NCBI GenBank assembly: GCA_903877125.1
Contig: CAIRCM010000147.1
Coordinates: forward strand, 1-43,423
DNA: 43,423 nucleotides
Reading direction: 5' to 3'
Origin: an uncultured Acetobacteraceae bacterium
GTDB taxonomy: Bacteria > Pseudomonadota > Alphaproteobacteria > Acetobacterales > Acetobacteraceae
Below are positions 1 through 9,019 of this stretch, piece after piece. How positions within the stretch are numbered: the stretch's first letter is position 1; each line of letters opens with the position of its first letter. Below the pieces are notes generated by a model, which made no database searches, was not told the DNA's origin, and was given only the letters and a program-made list of their open reading frames with translations. The position numbers and the translations under genes are program-made.

Positions 1-1
1 C

Positions 2-30
2 CACGATGTGACAACATCGTGTCTTCGCTT
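2..30. terminator. Terminator-like hairpin at the left edge
   Basis: Perfect 8-bp inverted repeat (CACGATGT at 2-9 and ACATCGTG at 14-21) with a 4-nt loop. On the + strand it is followed by a T-rich stretch (21-38), so it could end a gene entering from the left. On the minus strand it lies 70 nt after the stop of the LLM operon and could serve that operon instead. The direction is not resolved. Confidence 0.4.
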
Positions 31-91
31 TGTCCTTTCCTGCACGAAAATTCGCTCAGCAGCCCTCAACGACCAGTTTTTCAGCAGCCTG

Positions 92-1054
92 CTAGAGATA
101 CGGCAGCACGTCGATCTCCAACTCCCGCAAAACCACGTCCAGCGGTTTGGCGCCAGGGCCGACGATTTGCGGGTTCAAGATGACCCGGTCCACGCCGGGT
201 TGATCCAGCAGCCGCGACAGGCCGGCCCGGATTTGGTCTGCGGTTCCCGCCAGCGCGTAACGATCCACCAGCGAATCCGGGACGATCGCTGCGTGATCCG
301 CCGATGAGGACGCGTGGTGGCCGACGTCGTAGCCAGCCTGCAAATGTTCGACGGCCGCGCGTTCGGCGCCCTCGAACCATTCCGCCTTCACGTTGACCAG
401 CCCACCCGCCACGCGCGAGCGGACACGGTCCCGCGCTTCGGCGGCGGTCGCGCCCAAGCTGTAGGGCGCCCAGCACGACACCTCCACGGTCGCCCCATCG
501 AGCCATCCCAACGCGCGGCCCAACAAATCCGGCGACAATCCCTGATGAAGGATCACGCCGTCGCCAAACCGAGCGGCGGCGCGGGTCATGCGCGGACCGG
601 TTGCCGTGACGACGATCGGCACCTGTGCCGGAGCCTCCAGCCACGACATGCGGGGGTCGTCGCCGCGCAACAGCGCCCGCACTTCGTTCGAAAACGATTC
701 GACCTCGGCGATACGCGCGGCCTTCAACCCGATCGTTCGCAGGGATGAAAATCCGGTGCCGATGCCCATGATCGCTCGGCCACCAGACATCTCGGCCAAC
801 GTCGCCATCATCCCGGCAGTCACGCTGGCATGCCGGGTGACCGGCTGCGTCACGCCGGTGCCGGCGCGCAACGTTGTAGTCGCGGCGAGGATCGCGGTAA
901 GCGATACCGTCACGTCCCGGCAAAGTAACTGGGAATCGATCAGCCAGACGCTATCGAAACCTATCCGCTCCGCCAGCGCCGCATGCCGCGCCATCGCGTC
1001 AACCGGCTCGGTGCCCCACATCGTGAGGCCCAGCCGCTTGCCGCGAAATCTCAT
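92..1054 (-). CDS. LLM-class flavin-dependent oxidoreductase (luciferase-like)
   Basis: A 320-residue luciferase-like (beta/alpha)8-barrel enzyme of the family that includes F420-dependent methylenetetrahydromethanopterin reductase. The family uses reduced flavin or F420 on varied substrates; the substrate here is unknown. The family pattern is visible: an N-terminal strand, then AERIGFDSVWLIDSQ (about residues 27-41), the TLAEMSGGRAIMGIGTG segment (about 85-101) and a late glycine-rich turn in GTADQIRAGLSRLL. Length fits the family (300-350). Its ATG overlaps the stop of the upstream LLM gene as ATGA (1051-1054), so the two are translationally coupled. No dedicated flavin reductase is adjacent. 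Confidence 0.85.
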   Translation of the reverse strand: MRFRGKRLGLTMWGTEPVDAMARHAALAERIGFDSVWLIDSQLLCRDVTVSLTAILAATTTLRAGTGVTQPVTRHASVTAGMMATLAEMSGGRAIMGIGTGFSSLRTIGLKAARIAEVESFSNEVRALLRGDDPRMSWLEAPAQVPIVVTATGPRMTRAAARFGDGVILHQGLSPDLLGRALGWLDGATVEVSCWAPYSLGATAAEARDRVRSRVAGGLVNVKAEWFEGAERAAVEHLQAGYDVGHHASSSADHAAIVPDSLVDRYALAGTADQIRAGLSRLLDQPGVDRVILNPQIVGPGAKPLDVVLRELEIDVLPYL

Positions 1055-2310
1055 TCCGCTGCCAGATTGGGGGCGAACGGTGCGACGTCGGCGCGCAGAT
1101 TATTGTCGATCGGCTGCGGCCACCACTTGTCCTCCCATTCGGAGAACAACGGCTGCAGTTTCGGCAACACTTTCTCGGCGAAGAGCTTGGTGTTGTACTT
1201 TGCCAGCTCCTTGCCCATATTTCCGAACTGTAAGAGAAGCATCAGATGGCCGACGTTCAGTTCGGTGGCGACCTCGGTCAGCTGTTCGATCACTTCCTCC
1301 GGGGAGCCGATGATCACGTAGCCGTCGCGGACGATATCCTCCATCTGCGTCGCTCGGGCACCGGGATTGGCCCGGGCGCCGGCGGCACGTCCGACCTGGC
1401 TGGTCAGGCCGGCACGCTGGGTCGCCTCGGTCACATAGCCGGGAGGCGTGGCCCACATCGGATCCACGAACAGGCAGCGCCCGAAGAAATATTCCGCGGA
1501 GTCCTTGTAGAGTTCGTAGGCCTTTTCCTTGGTTTCGGCGACACCGACGAATTGCAGAAACGCCGCCCTGTTCGGGTTCCGGTCCTTGCCCAGACGGTCC
1601 ATTTCCGCCCAGAACCCGTCCATGGTTTTCTTGCCGTCCTTGTACCCGAAATAGGACAAATACGCGTAGACGTAATCCATCTGCGCGCACCATTGCCACG
1701 TTTCGACCGAACCACCGCCAGGGATCCACACCGGCGGGTGCGGCTGCTGCAACGGGCGCGGCCAGATGTTGACGTAGCGCTGCTGGTTGAAGCGGCCGTT
1801 GAACGCGAAGGTCTCCGGGTCCTGCCAGGCCCGCATCACCAGATCGTGCGCCTCATAATACCGGTCCCGCAACTGGCTGGGATTGGTGCCGTAAGCGTAG
1901 CAATCGTCCATCGGGGTGCCGACCGGGAAACCCGCGATCAACCGACCGCCGGAGATCACGTCGATCATCGCGAATTCTTCCGCGACGCGGGTCGGCGGGT
2001 TGTACAGCGCCAGCGAATTACCCATGACGCAGATTTTGGCGTTCGACGTCCGACGCGCCAACGTGGAGGCGATGAGGTTCGGCGATGGCATCAGGCCGTA
2101 GCCGTTGGAATGATGTTCGTTCACGCACACCGCGTCGAAGCCGCAGTCGGCGGCGTATTCCAGTTCATCCATGAAGTCATTGTACATCAGATGCGCGCGC
2201 TTCGGGTCGAAGAGCGTCGAGTGGATATCGACCCACACCGAATGGTGCTTTTCCCGGAAATCGTCCGGCAGTTCGGTGTAGGGCATCAGGTGGAACCACA
2301 TGAGCTTCAT
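1051..2310 (-). CDS. LLM-class flavin-dependent oxidoreductase (monooxygenase-like)
   Basis: A 419-residue bacterial luciferase-family protein, longer than its downstream partner and resembling the 400-residue monooxygenase branch. Diagnostic pieces are AADCGFDAVCVNEHHSNGYG near residue 55, VAEEFAMIDVISGGRLIAGFPVG near 110-130, and HPPVWIPGGGSVET near 195. I chose the ATG at 2310 because an AAGG Shine-Dalgarno lies at a suitable distance; the ATG at 2319 would touch that site. It is the first gene of a two-gene operon with the LLM gene at 92-1054, divergent from a MarR-GNAT regulator that is the likely controller. Substrate unknown. Confidence 0.85.
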   Translation of the reverse strand: MKLMWFHLMPYTELPDDFREKHHSVWVDIHSTLFDPKRAHLMYNDFMDELEYAADCGFDAVCVNEHHSNGYGLMPSPNLIASTLARRTSNAKICVMGNSLALYNPPTRVAEEFAMIDVISGGRLIAGFPVGTPMDDCYAYGTNPSQLRDRYYEAHDLVMRAWQDPETFAFNGRFNQQRYVNIWPRPLQQPHPPVWIPGGGSVETWQWCAQMDYVYAYLSYFGYKDGKKTMDGFWAEMDRLGKDRNPNRAAFLQFVGVAETKEKAYELYKDSAEYFFGRCLFVDPMWATPPGYVTEATQRAGLTSQVGRAAGARANPGARATQMEDIVRDGYVIIGSPEEVIEQLTEVATELNVGHLMLLLQFGNMGKELAKYNTKLFAEKVLPKLQPLFSEWEDKWWPQPIDNNLRADVAPFAPNLAAE

Positions 2311-2334
2311 GGCGAGCATCCTTTTCGGAAGGCG

Positions 2335-2374
2335 ATACTGGTCAGTATGCCCGCCGCACCCGCCAGTTCGTCAA
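2335..2374 (-). promoter_or_regulatory. Predicted promoter with overlapping dyad operator for the LLM operon
   Basis: On the minus strand TTGACG (2374-2369) lies 19 nt from CATACT (2349-2344), a weak sigma70-like pair. A perfect 14-bp dyad, ATACTG-GT-CAGTAT at 2335-2348, covers the proposed -10 element. A dyad at this place between a divergent MarR-type gene and its neighbour is the usual layout of a MarR operator. The promoter assignment is an inference, and the 19-nt spacing is longer than ideal. Confidence 0.4.
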
Positions 2375-2426
2375 GCGGCAGCGGGTATCTGTTGACTGCG
2401 TCCACTGTCGATGGGACGGTACGTCC

Positions 2427-3341
2427 ATGCAGACCGAGCACCGCATCGCCGCCCTCCGCCGCTTCAACCGCTTCTACACACACCGGATCGGCGTCTTGCG
2501 GGAGGGGCTGTCGCAAAGCCGTTTCTCGCTCACCGAGGCGCGGGTGCTGTATGAACTTGCCAACCGGTCCGGCGCTACAGCCACCGAACTTGCCACGGCG
2601 CTGGACCTGGATACCGCCTATCTCAGCCGCATCCTGCGTCAGTTCGAGAGCGAGGGCTTGCTGACCCGCAGCCCCAGTCCGATCGACCGCCGGCAGAACA
2701 TTCTTGCGTTGACCCAGACGGGACACGACGCCTTTGCCCCGCTGGACGCCGCCGCGAAGCGGGAAGCCTCTGCGCTGCTGGACCGGATGCCTCCGCCGGA
2801 ACAGGAAGCACTACTGGGGAGCATGGCCAGAATCGAATCCCTGCTGACCGAGACGGCAACCCCCTGGACGCTGCGGCCCCCTGAACCCGGCGATATTGGC
2901 TGGGTCATCGCCCGGCACGGTGCACTCTACGCCGCCGAACATGGGTTCAACCAGCAGTTCGAGGCTTTGGTTGCCCAGGTCGCCGGTGCCTACCTTGCGA
3001 AAAACGAGCCCCTCACGGAACGTTGCTGGATCGCCGAGCAGAACGGGGTGCGGTTGGGTTCGGTGTTTTTGATGCGGAAGGCCGAGGGTATCGGCAGGCT
3101 TCGGTTGCTCCTTGTCGAGCCTTCCGCCCGCGGTTTTGGCATTGGCAAAGCCCTCGTCCTGGCCTGCATCGGCTTTGCCCGGCAAGCCGGTTACCGCAGG
3201 CTGACGCTTTGGACGAATGACATTCTGCTCGCCGCCCGCGGGATCTACCGTGCCGCCGGCTTCAAGCTGGTGGCCAGCGCCCCGCACAGCGATTTCGGCC
3301 CGAGCATGGTAGGCGAGGACTGGGAACTCGATCTAGGATAA
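2427..3341 (+). CDS. MarR-family regulator fused to GNAT acetyltransferase
   Basis: A 304-residue two-domain protein. Residues about 10-145 form a MarR-type winged helix: a recognition region around TATELATALDLDTAYLSRIL, then the wing with SPIDRRQNILALTQTG at about 83-98. Residues about 148-304 are a GCN5-type N-acetyltransferase with acetyl-CoA motif A, VEPSARGFGIGKAL, near residue 230 and the terminal IYRAAGFKLV strand. Fusions of this type are a recognised class. What the GNAT half acetylates is unknown. The gene is divergent from the two LLM genes, with a dyad in the 116-bp gap, so it probably regulates them and itself. The solute-binding protein gene starts 22 nt downstream and may be cotranscribed. 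Confidence 0.88.
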   Translation: MQTEHRIAALRRFNRFYTHRIGVLREGLSQSRFSLTEARVLYELANRSGATATELATALDLDTAYLSRILRQFESEGLLTRSPSPIDRRQNILALTQTGHDAFAPLDAAAKREASALLDRMPPPEQEALLGSMARIESLLTETATPWTLRPPEPGDIGWVIARHGALYAAEHGFNQQFEALVAQVAGAYLAKNEPLTERCWIAEQNGVRLGSVFLMRKAEGIGRLRLLLVEPSARGFGIGKALVLACIGFARQAGYRRLTLWTNDILLAARGIYRAAGFKLVASAPHSDFGPSMVGEDWELDLG

Positions 3342-3363
3342 CGCAGCAAAAGGGAACCCCGCC

Positions 3364-4920
3364 ATGCGCATCCGCCTTGCCGCCTTGTTCGCCTGTCTCG
3401 CGCTGCCGGCCGCCGCGCAAACCCTGAACGTCGGAATCGGCGGGGCGTTTACGTCCATGGACCCGCATTACCATAACGTCGGGCCAAACAATGTCGTGAC
3501 GACCTACGTCTTCGACCCACTGGTCCGGTTCGACCGGAAGTATCAGCCGGAACCGTCGCTGGCCGTGTCGTGGAAAATCGTCAACGACACGACCTGGGAG
3601 TTCAAACTGCGCGAAGGCGTGAAATTCACCGACGGCACGCCTTTCACCGCCGACGATGTCGCCTTCAGCTATGCGCGCGTCCCGCAGGTGCCGAACAGCC
3701 CCGGCAGCTTCACCTTCGTCACCAAGCCGATCACGCAGGTCGAGATCGTCGATCCCCACACCATCCGCCTGCACACCGCGGCACCGCTGCCGCTACTGGC
3801 GTTCAACCTGTCCAATGTCCGCATCGTATCCCGTAAACATGGGGACGGCGCGACCACCGCTGATTACAACTCGCTGAAAGCAGCGATCGGCACCGGCCCC
3901 TATCGCGTCACCGAGTTTCAGGTCGGCGAGCGCGCGGTGTTCGAGCGTAACGACGACTGGTGGGACAAGAAGCCGGTCTGGGCCAGGGTGATCTACCGGG
4001 ACATCGTGAACGACGCATCCCGCCTTGCCGCGCTGGCATCGGGCGATGTCGATATCATCGACCAGGTGCCGCCCAGCGATGTGGAGCAGTTGAAGAAAAA
4101 CGCGAAACTGTCGATCGTGTCCGCCGCCGGGCAACGACTGATTTTGTTGGCCCCCGATGTCAGCCGCCCGGTCACGCCCTTTGCGTTCGGGCTGGACGGC
4201 AAGCCATTGGCGGCCAATCCACTGCACGACGTGCGGGTCCGCCGGGCCTTGTCGCTCGCGATCAACCGCAACGGCATTCGCGACCGGGTGATGGATGGGT
4301 TCGCCGCCCCCACCGGTCAGATCATGCCGGAGGGGGCGAGCGGCTACGATCCATCCCTCAAGCCTGATCCTTACGATCCGGCGAAGGCGAAGGCGCTGCT
4401 GGCCGAGGCCGGCTACAAGGACGGGTTCGCCATCACTTTGCACGGCCCCAACAACCGCTACGTCAACGACAGCAAGATTGTCGAAGCGATCGCCCAGATG
4501 TGGACCCGCATCGGGGTCAAAACCAGCGTCGACACGATGCCGGCCGCGACCTTCTTCAGCAGGGCGGTGAAGGACGAATTCTCGATCCGGCTGAGCGGTT
4601 GGGCCAGCGACACCGGGGAGGCCAGCAGCAATCTGACCCAGTGGATCGCCTCCTCCGCGCCGGAAAAGGGCCGCGATCCGGTATTCGAGCCGTCGAAATA
4701 CGCCAACGCCAAGGTCGACGCGCTGATCGAGCAATCGCTGACCACGATCGACACGACCAAACGGGAGGCGCTTTATCGCGAGGCCGAACGTATGGCGCTG
4801 CCGGAATACCCAATCATCCCGCTGCATTTTCAGGTGAACGTCTTCGCTTTGCGCAAGGGTCTGACGTTTGAAATGCGGATGCAGGAGGGCATCAGGGCCT
4901 GGGATGTGTCGGGGCGATAG
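3364..4920 (+). CDS. ABC transporter substrate-binding protein, family 5 (peptide/nickel type)
   Basis: A 518-residue periplasmic solute-binding protein of the SBP_bac_5 (DppA/OppA/NikA) family. It starts with a clear Sec signal peptide (residues 1-19, cleavage after AAAQ). The fold signature is visible: TSMDPHYHN at the start of the mature chain, FKLREGVKFTDGTPFTADDV at about 80-100, the VRRALSLAINRNGI segment near 290-305, and AKALLAEAGYKDG near 340. Start is supported by AAAGGG upstream of the ATG. No permease or ATPase gene follows, so it is an orphan binding protein that must share a transporter encoded elsewhere. The ligand cannot be told from sequence; peptides, sugars and metal chelates are all known in this family. 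Confidence 0.88.
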   Translation: MRIRLAALFACLALPAAAQTLNVGIGGAFTSMDPHYHNVGPNNVVTTYVFDPLVRFDRKYQPEPSLAVSWKIVNDTTWEFKLREGVKFTDGTPFTADDVAFSYARVPQVPNSPGSFTFVTKPITQVEIVDPHTIRLHTAAPLPLLAFNLSNVRIVSRKHGDGATTADYNSLKAAIGTGPYRVTEFQVGERAVFERNDDWWDKKPVWARVIYRDIVNDASRLAALASGDVDIIDQVPPSDVEQLKKNAKLSIVSAAGQRLILLAPDVSRPVTPFAFGLDGKPLAANPLHDVRVRRALSLAINRNGIRDRVMDGFAAPTGQIMPEGASGYDPSLKPDPYDPAKAKALLAEAGYKDGFAITLHGPNNRYVNDSKIVEAIAQMWTRIGVKTSVDTMPAATFFSRAVKDEFSIRLSGWASDTGEASSNLTQWIASSAPEKGRDPVFEPSKYANAKVDALIEQSLTTIDTTKREALYREAERMALPEYPIIPLHFQVNVFALRKGLTFEMRMQEGIRAWDVSGR

Positions 4921-4987
4921 CCGACCATTGCCAGCTACCGATGGCCGCCCTACCGTGCCCCAGCTATCGAATGAGGGAGCGAGATCA

Positions 4988-6625
4988 ATGAAGGTCGGCC
5001 AGGCAATCGCCGAAATCATGAAGCGCGAGGGGATCGAAATCCTCTGCGGCTATCCGGTCAATCACCTGCTGGAGTTCGCCGCCGCGGCCGACATCCGCCC
5101 GATCATCGTCCGGCAGGAGCGGATCGGCATCCACATGGCGGACGCGATTTCCCGCGTGACGTCCGGCCGCAAGGTCGGTGCCTTCTGCATGCAGCACGGC
5201 CCGGGTGCGGAAAACGCCTATGGCGGCGTCGCGCAGTGCTACTCCGAGTCCATTCCGCTGCTGGTGCTGCCGCAGGGCTATCCCCGGCGCATCGCCGGCA
5301 TCGATCCGAATTTCGGCTCGGCGCGGGAAATGCGCGGCATCACCAAATCGGCCGAGGTCGTGAACCTGCCGAAGGAAGTGTCCAACATCATGCGCCGCGC
5401 GATGAGCAACATCCGCAACGGCCGCAGTGGCCCGGCGCTGGTGGAAATCCCGACCGACATCTGGAACGAGGAGATCGGCGACCTCGATTACACGCCCGTC
5501 GGCGTGCATAAGTACGGGCCCGATCCGGTGGACGTACGCAAGGCCGCCGCGGCGATTCTGGCCGCCAAATGCCCCATCATCTATTCCGGCACCGGCGTGC
5601 AATGGGCCGAGGCCTGGCCCGAACTGCGGGAATTCGCGGAACTGCTGGGCGCGCCGGTGACAACGAGCCTGGGCGGCAAATCGTCGTTCCCCGAAACCCA
5701 TCCGTTGTCGCTGGGTTCGGGCGGCAACGCGATCCCGGGCCAGTTGAACCACTTCCTGAAAAAAACCGATCTGGTCATCGGCATCGGGTGCTCGTTCACT
5801 GAAACGAACTTCGGTATCAAGTTCCCGGCCGGCAAGAAGTTTATCCATGCCACCCTGGACCCCAACCATCTGAACAAGGACGTCGTCAGCTCGGTTGGCC
5901 TTGTGGGCGATGCCAAGCTGACGTTGCAGGCGCTGATCGGCGAGCTGCGGCAGACGATCAAATCGAACCGCGATTACAAGGAAACCGCCGCCGAAATCGC
6001 CGCTGCCCGGGCGGAATGGATGACGCAGTGGCAACCTTTGATCGATTCCAATGATTCGCCGTTGAACCCCTATCGTGTCATTCGGGATCTGCATGCCACG
6101 GTCAGCGAAGTCGTGGGGATGGATAACTGCATCATCACCCATGATGCCGGCAGCCCGCGCGATCAGATCTCGCCGTTCTGGAACTCCACCGATCCGATGA
6201 CTTATATCGGCTGGGGCAAGACCACCCAGCTCGGCATGGGCCTCGGTCTCGCCATGGGCGCGAAACTCGCTCGACCCGACAAGCTTTGCATGAACCTTTG
6301 GGGCGATGCGGCCATCGGCTTCACCGGCATGGATTTCGAAACCGCGGTGCGCGAGCGGATTCCCATCCTGTCGATCCTGCTCAACAACTTCTCGATGGCG
6401 ATCGAATTGAAGGTGATGCCGATCTCGACAGAGAAGTATCGCTCGACCGACATTTCCGGCAACTACGCCGATATGGCAAAGGCGTTCGGCGGGTATGGCG
6501 AACGGGTAACATCACCCGGCGACATCCGCGCGGCCGTTCGGCGCGGTATCGAGCAGACGCAGGCTGGAAAGCCGGCGCTGCTGGAGTTCATCACCTCGAA
6601 GGAAACCCGCGTTTCGAAGTTCTGA
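4988..6625 (+). CDS. Thiamine pyrophosphate-requiring enzyme (acetolactate synthase-like)
   Basis: A 545-residue TPP enzyme of the acetohydroxyacid synthase/benzoylformate decarboxylase superfamily. The N-terminal PYR domain has the activating Glu in VRQERIGIHMADA (E44). A central domain with QWAEAWPELREFAELLGAPV follows. The C-terminal PP domain carries the Mg/TPP signature starting at GDAAIGFTGMDFETA and ending in LLNN, with GDA in place of the common GDG. I used the ATG at 4988, which has GAGGGAGCGAG upstream; the open frame extends 40 codons further but overlaps the preceding gene and does not resemble the family. The regulatory small subunit of true acetolactate synthase is not nearby, so a catabolic carboligase or decarboxylase is as likely. 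Substrate unassigned. Confidence 0.85.
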   Translation: MKVGQAIAEIMKREGIEILCGYPVNHLLEFAAAADIRPIIVRQERIGIHMADAISRVTSGRKVGAFCMQHGPGAENAYGGVAQCYSESIPLLVLPQGYPRRIAGIDPNFGSAREMRGITKSAEVVNLPKEVSNIMRRAMSNIRNGRSGPALVEIPTDIWNEEIGDLDYTPVGVHKYGPDPVDVRKAAAAILAAKCPIIYSGTGVQWAEAWPELREFAELLGAPVTTSLGGKSSFPETHPLSLGSGGNAIPGQLNHFLKKTDLVIGIGCSFTETNFGIKFPAGKKFIHATLDPNHLNKDVVSSVGLVGDAKLTLQALIGELRQTIKSNRDYKETAAEIAAARAEWMTQWQPLIDSNDSPLNPYRVIRDLHATVSEVVGMDNCIITHDAGSPRDQISPFWNSTDPMTYIGWGKTTQLGMGLGLAMGAKLARPDKLCMNLWGDAAIGFTGMDFETAVRERIPILSILLNNFSMAIELKVMPISTEKYRSTDISGNYADMAKAFGGYGERVTSPGDIRAAVRRGIEQTQAGKPALLEFITSKETRVSKF

Positions 6626-6637
6626 TGACGGTCCGAT

Positions 6638-6666
6638 CGGCCGGGTGGTCTTTTGGCCCCCGGCCG
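6638..6666. terminator. Hairpin between convergent genes (bidirectional terminator-like)
   Basis: CGGCCGGG at 6638-6645 pairs perfectly with CCCGGCCG at 6659-6666 around a 13-nt loop. It sits exactly between the stop of the TPP enzyme (6625) and the stop of the convergent molybdenum hydroxylase gene (6680). There is no T-tract after the stem on either strand, so it may act with Rho or only block read-through. Confidence 0.4.
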
Positions 6667-6679
6667 CTTCGGCGCGAAT

Positions 6680-9019
6680 CTAAACGCGAAGGTGCAGCAA
6701 CCCCAGCACCGCCTCCGGCGTCAACGGCTGACGCTCCGCCACCACCCCGAACGGTGCCAGCGCGTCGTTCACCGCCAGGGTCACGGCGCCGACCGCGCCC
6801 ATGACCCCGCCCTCCGACATCCCTTTGCTGCCGGTGGGGGTGCGGCTGTTCGGGGAATGGTGGGACAGGATTTCGATCGGCGGCAAATCGCCGGCCACCG
6901 CGATGCCGTAATCCATGAGGCTGCCGGTGACGTTGTGGCCATCCACATCGTACACGACACGTTCTCGTAACGCCCCGCTCAGGCCCATCGCCACCGCACC
7001 ATGCTGCTGGCCGGCAACGATCATCGGGTTCAGCGGCGTCCCGCAATCTTCCGCCAACAGATAGCGTTCGACGGTCACCAGACCCGTTTCGGTGTCCACG
7101 ACGACCTCGCACAGATGGGTGGCGTTGGCGTAGGTCATCGGTGGCGGATCGTAGGCGCGCAGGGCTTCCAATCCCGGCTCCATCGCGGGCGGCAGCCGCG
7201 CGGGATCGAAATAGGCGATACGGGCGATGTCGGCGAGGCTGTAGTCCGCGTCGCGCCATTCCCCGTCCAGCATCCGTTGCAGTTGGCCGTTGTACAGCCG
7301 CAGATCGTCGCCGGCGTTCAAACCCAACAGTGCGGCCCCGATGGCGCATATTTTGTGCTGCACGGTTTGCCCCGCCAGGAACAGCGCCGATCCGCCGACA
7401 GTGCCCCCGCGAGCACCGCGGCTGCCCATGCCGTACGGGGCGATGTCGGTATGGCCGAGGCGCATGTGCACGGAGTCGGCCGCCACGCCCAGCCCGCCGG
7501 CCACGGCCTGCGCCAAGGCGGTTTCGTAGCCCTGCCCCGATCCCATCAACCCGCATGATGCCTCCACGGAGCCGGACGGGGCCACCTTGACCCATCCGGC
7601 CTCGTAGCCGGATCCGGGAATGCCGGACCGCTTGTAAAACGCCGATCCATAGGTGCTGGATTCGATGACCGAACATATGCCGAGCCCGCGATAGATGCCG
7701 CGCGCGCGATCGGTGGTCTGACGGGTTCGGAACGCACCGACATCGAAAACGCCTAGGGCCTGCTCGAAGGTCAGCCATGGTGTAACGTCGTGCATGGCCA
7801 CGCCCTCGGGCATAGGATGTGGCAGGTCGGTCTGGGTCAGCATATTGCGCCGCCGCACCTCGATCGGGTCCAGGCCCAGCGTTCGGGCAATGGCGTCCAT
7901 GGTGCCATCCATGACCCAACTGCCCATTGCCATGGGTGCACGCATCGGTGCGGCACCGCATTTGTTGGTCAGCACGATCGTCATGCCGTAGGAATAGGCA
8001 CTGATTCGATATGGACCCGTCAGCGACAGCACCATCATCCGTGTCAGATAGTTGGCGGGGAAGAAGCAATAGGCGCCGAAATCTTCCGTCACTTCGATGG
8101 CCAGAGCGAGAACCCGGCCTTCGGGATCGACGCCCGCCCGAGCAACCACGGTCTGTTCGCGGGCATGGGCGCTGGCGATCAGGTTCTCGCCCCGCTCCTC
8201 CCGCCAGCGCACCGGGCGTTTCAGCGCGCGAGCCAGCGCGGCGCAGACAAGATCCTCGCGTTGGAGGACGATCTTCTGCCCGAATGCACCACCCACGTCG
8301 GGCGAGATGACGGTAACCTGCGATTCCGACAGCCCCATGCGCAGGGCGATCGCGGTGCGATACGGGTGCGGCGCCTGATTGCCGATATGCATCGTGAGAT
8401 GCTGCTGACCCTCGTCCCAGAGCGCGCAGCAACCGCGCGGTTCCATCGGCGCATGGGTCTGGCGGTGCTGTTCGAACCGGGCCTCCACGATACGGTGGGC
8501 GGCGGCGAACCCTCCTTCGACATCGCCCATGGCGTCGGTCTGACGGGCCACGCGGTTGGTGCCCAATGCGGGATCGACGAGCGGAGCGTCCTCGGCCAGT
8601 GCCGCGGCGACGGAAACGACGGGCGCGAGCAGTTCGTAGTCCACCGTGACACATTCCGCCGCATCCGCCGCCGCCCCATGACCCTCGGCCACGACGCAGG
8701 CGACGATGTCGCCGTCGAAGCGGATTTTGGCGGTCGGCATCGCCTCATTGATCACCGGCAGCAGCCCGTCGACCACCGGCGCCAGCCGTCCGGGCACGGT
8801 CCATTGCGCAAGATCGGCCCCGGTCGCCACCATCGCCACCCCTGGCATGGCCAGCGCCGCGGATATATCGATGCTCCGAATCAGCGCGTGCGCGTGCGGG
8901 GACCGGACAAAGCGCGCCACCAGGGCCCCGGGAAATGCGATATCGTCGAGGTATCGGCCTTGGCCAGTGAGGAACCGCGCATCCTCCCGTCGTCGGATGG
9001 GCTGGCCGATCGCGGTCAT
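6680..9019 (-). CDS. Xanthine dehydrogenase-family molybdopterin-binding large subunit (CoxL-like)
   Basis: A 779-residue large subunit of a molybdenum hydroxylase (aldehyde oxidase / xanthine dehydrogenase / CO dehydrogenase family). The N-terminal domain has RREDARFLTGQGRYLDDI and FVRSPHAHALI. The Mo-binding region includes ISPDVGGAFGQKI. The active-site Glu is kept in KGMSEGGVMGA (E736). The loop that in form II CoxL reads AYRGAGRPE is instead APMRAPMAMGSW, so the substrate pocket differs from both standard CODH forms. I chose the ATG at 9019, which overlaps the stop of the upstream aldo/keto reductase as ATGA; the longer start at 9088 adds 23 residues unlike the family. The FAD and 2Fe-2S subunit genes are not in the window. 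Confidence 0.87.
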   Translation of the reverse strand: MTAIGQPIRRREDARFLTGQGRYLDDIAFPGALVARFVRSPHAHALIRSIDISAALAMPGVAMVATGADLAQWTVPGRLAPVVDGLLPVINEAMPTAKIRFDGDIVACVVAEGHGAAADAAECVTVDYELLAPVVSVAAALAEDAPLVDPALGTNRVARQTDAMGDVEGGFAAAHRIVEARFEQHRQTHAPMEPRGCCALWDEGQQHLTMHIGNQAPHPYRTAIALRMGLSESQVTVISPDVGGAFGQKIVLQREDLVCAALARALKRPVRWREERGENLIASAHAREQTVVARAGVDPEGRVLALAIEVTEDFGAYCFFPANYLTRMMVLSLTGPYRISAYSYGMTIVLTNKCGAAPMRAPMAMGSWVMDGTMDAIARTLGLDPIEVRRRNMLTQTDLPHPMPEGVAMHDVTPWLTFEQALGVFDVGAFRTRQTTDRARGIYRGLGICSVIESSTYGSAFYKRSGIPGSGYEAGWVKVAPSGSVEASCGLMGSGQGYETALAQAVAGGLGVAADSVHMRLGHTDIAPYGMGSRGARGGTVGGSALFLAGQTVQHKICAIGAALLGLNAGDDLRLYNGQLQRMLDGEWRDADYSLADIARIAYFDPARLPPAMEPGLEALRAYDPPPMTYANATHLCEVVVDTETGLVTVERYLLAEDCGTPLNPMIVAGQQHGAVAMGLSGALRERVVYDVDGHNVTGSLMDYGIAVAGDLPPIEILSHHSPNSRTPTGSKGMSEGGVMGAVGAVTLAVNDALAPFGVVAERQPLTPEAVLGLLHLRV

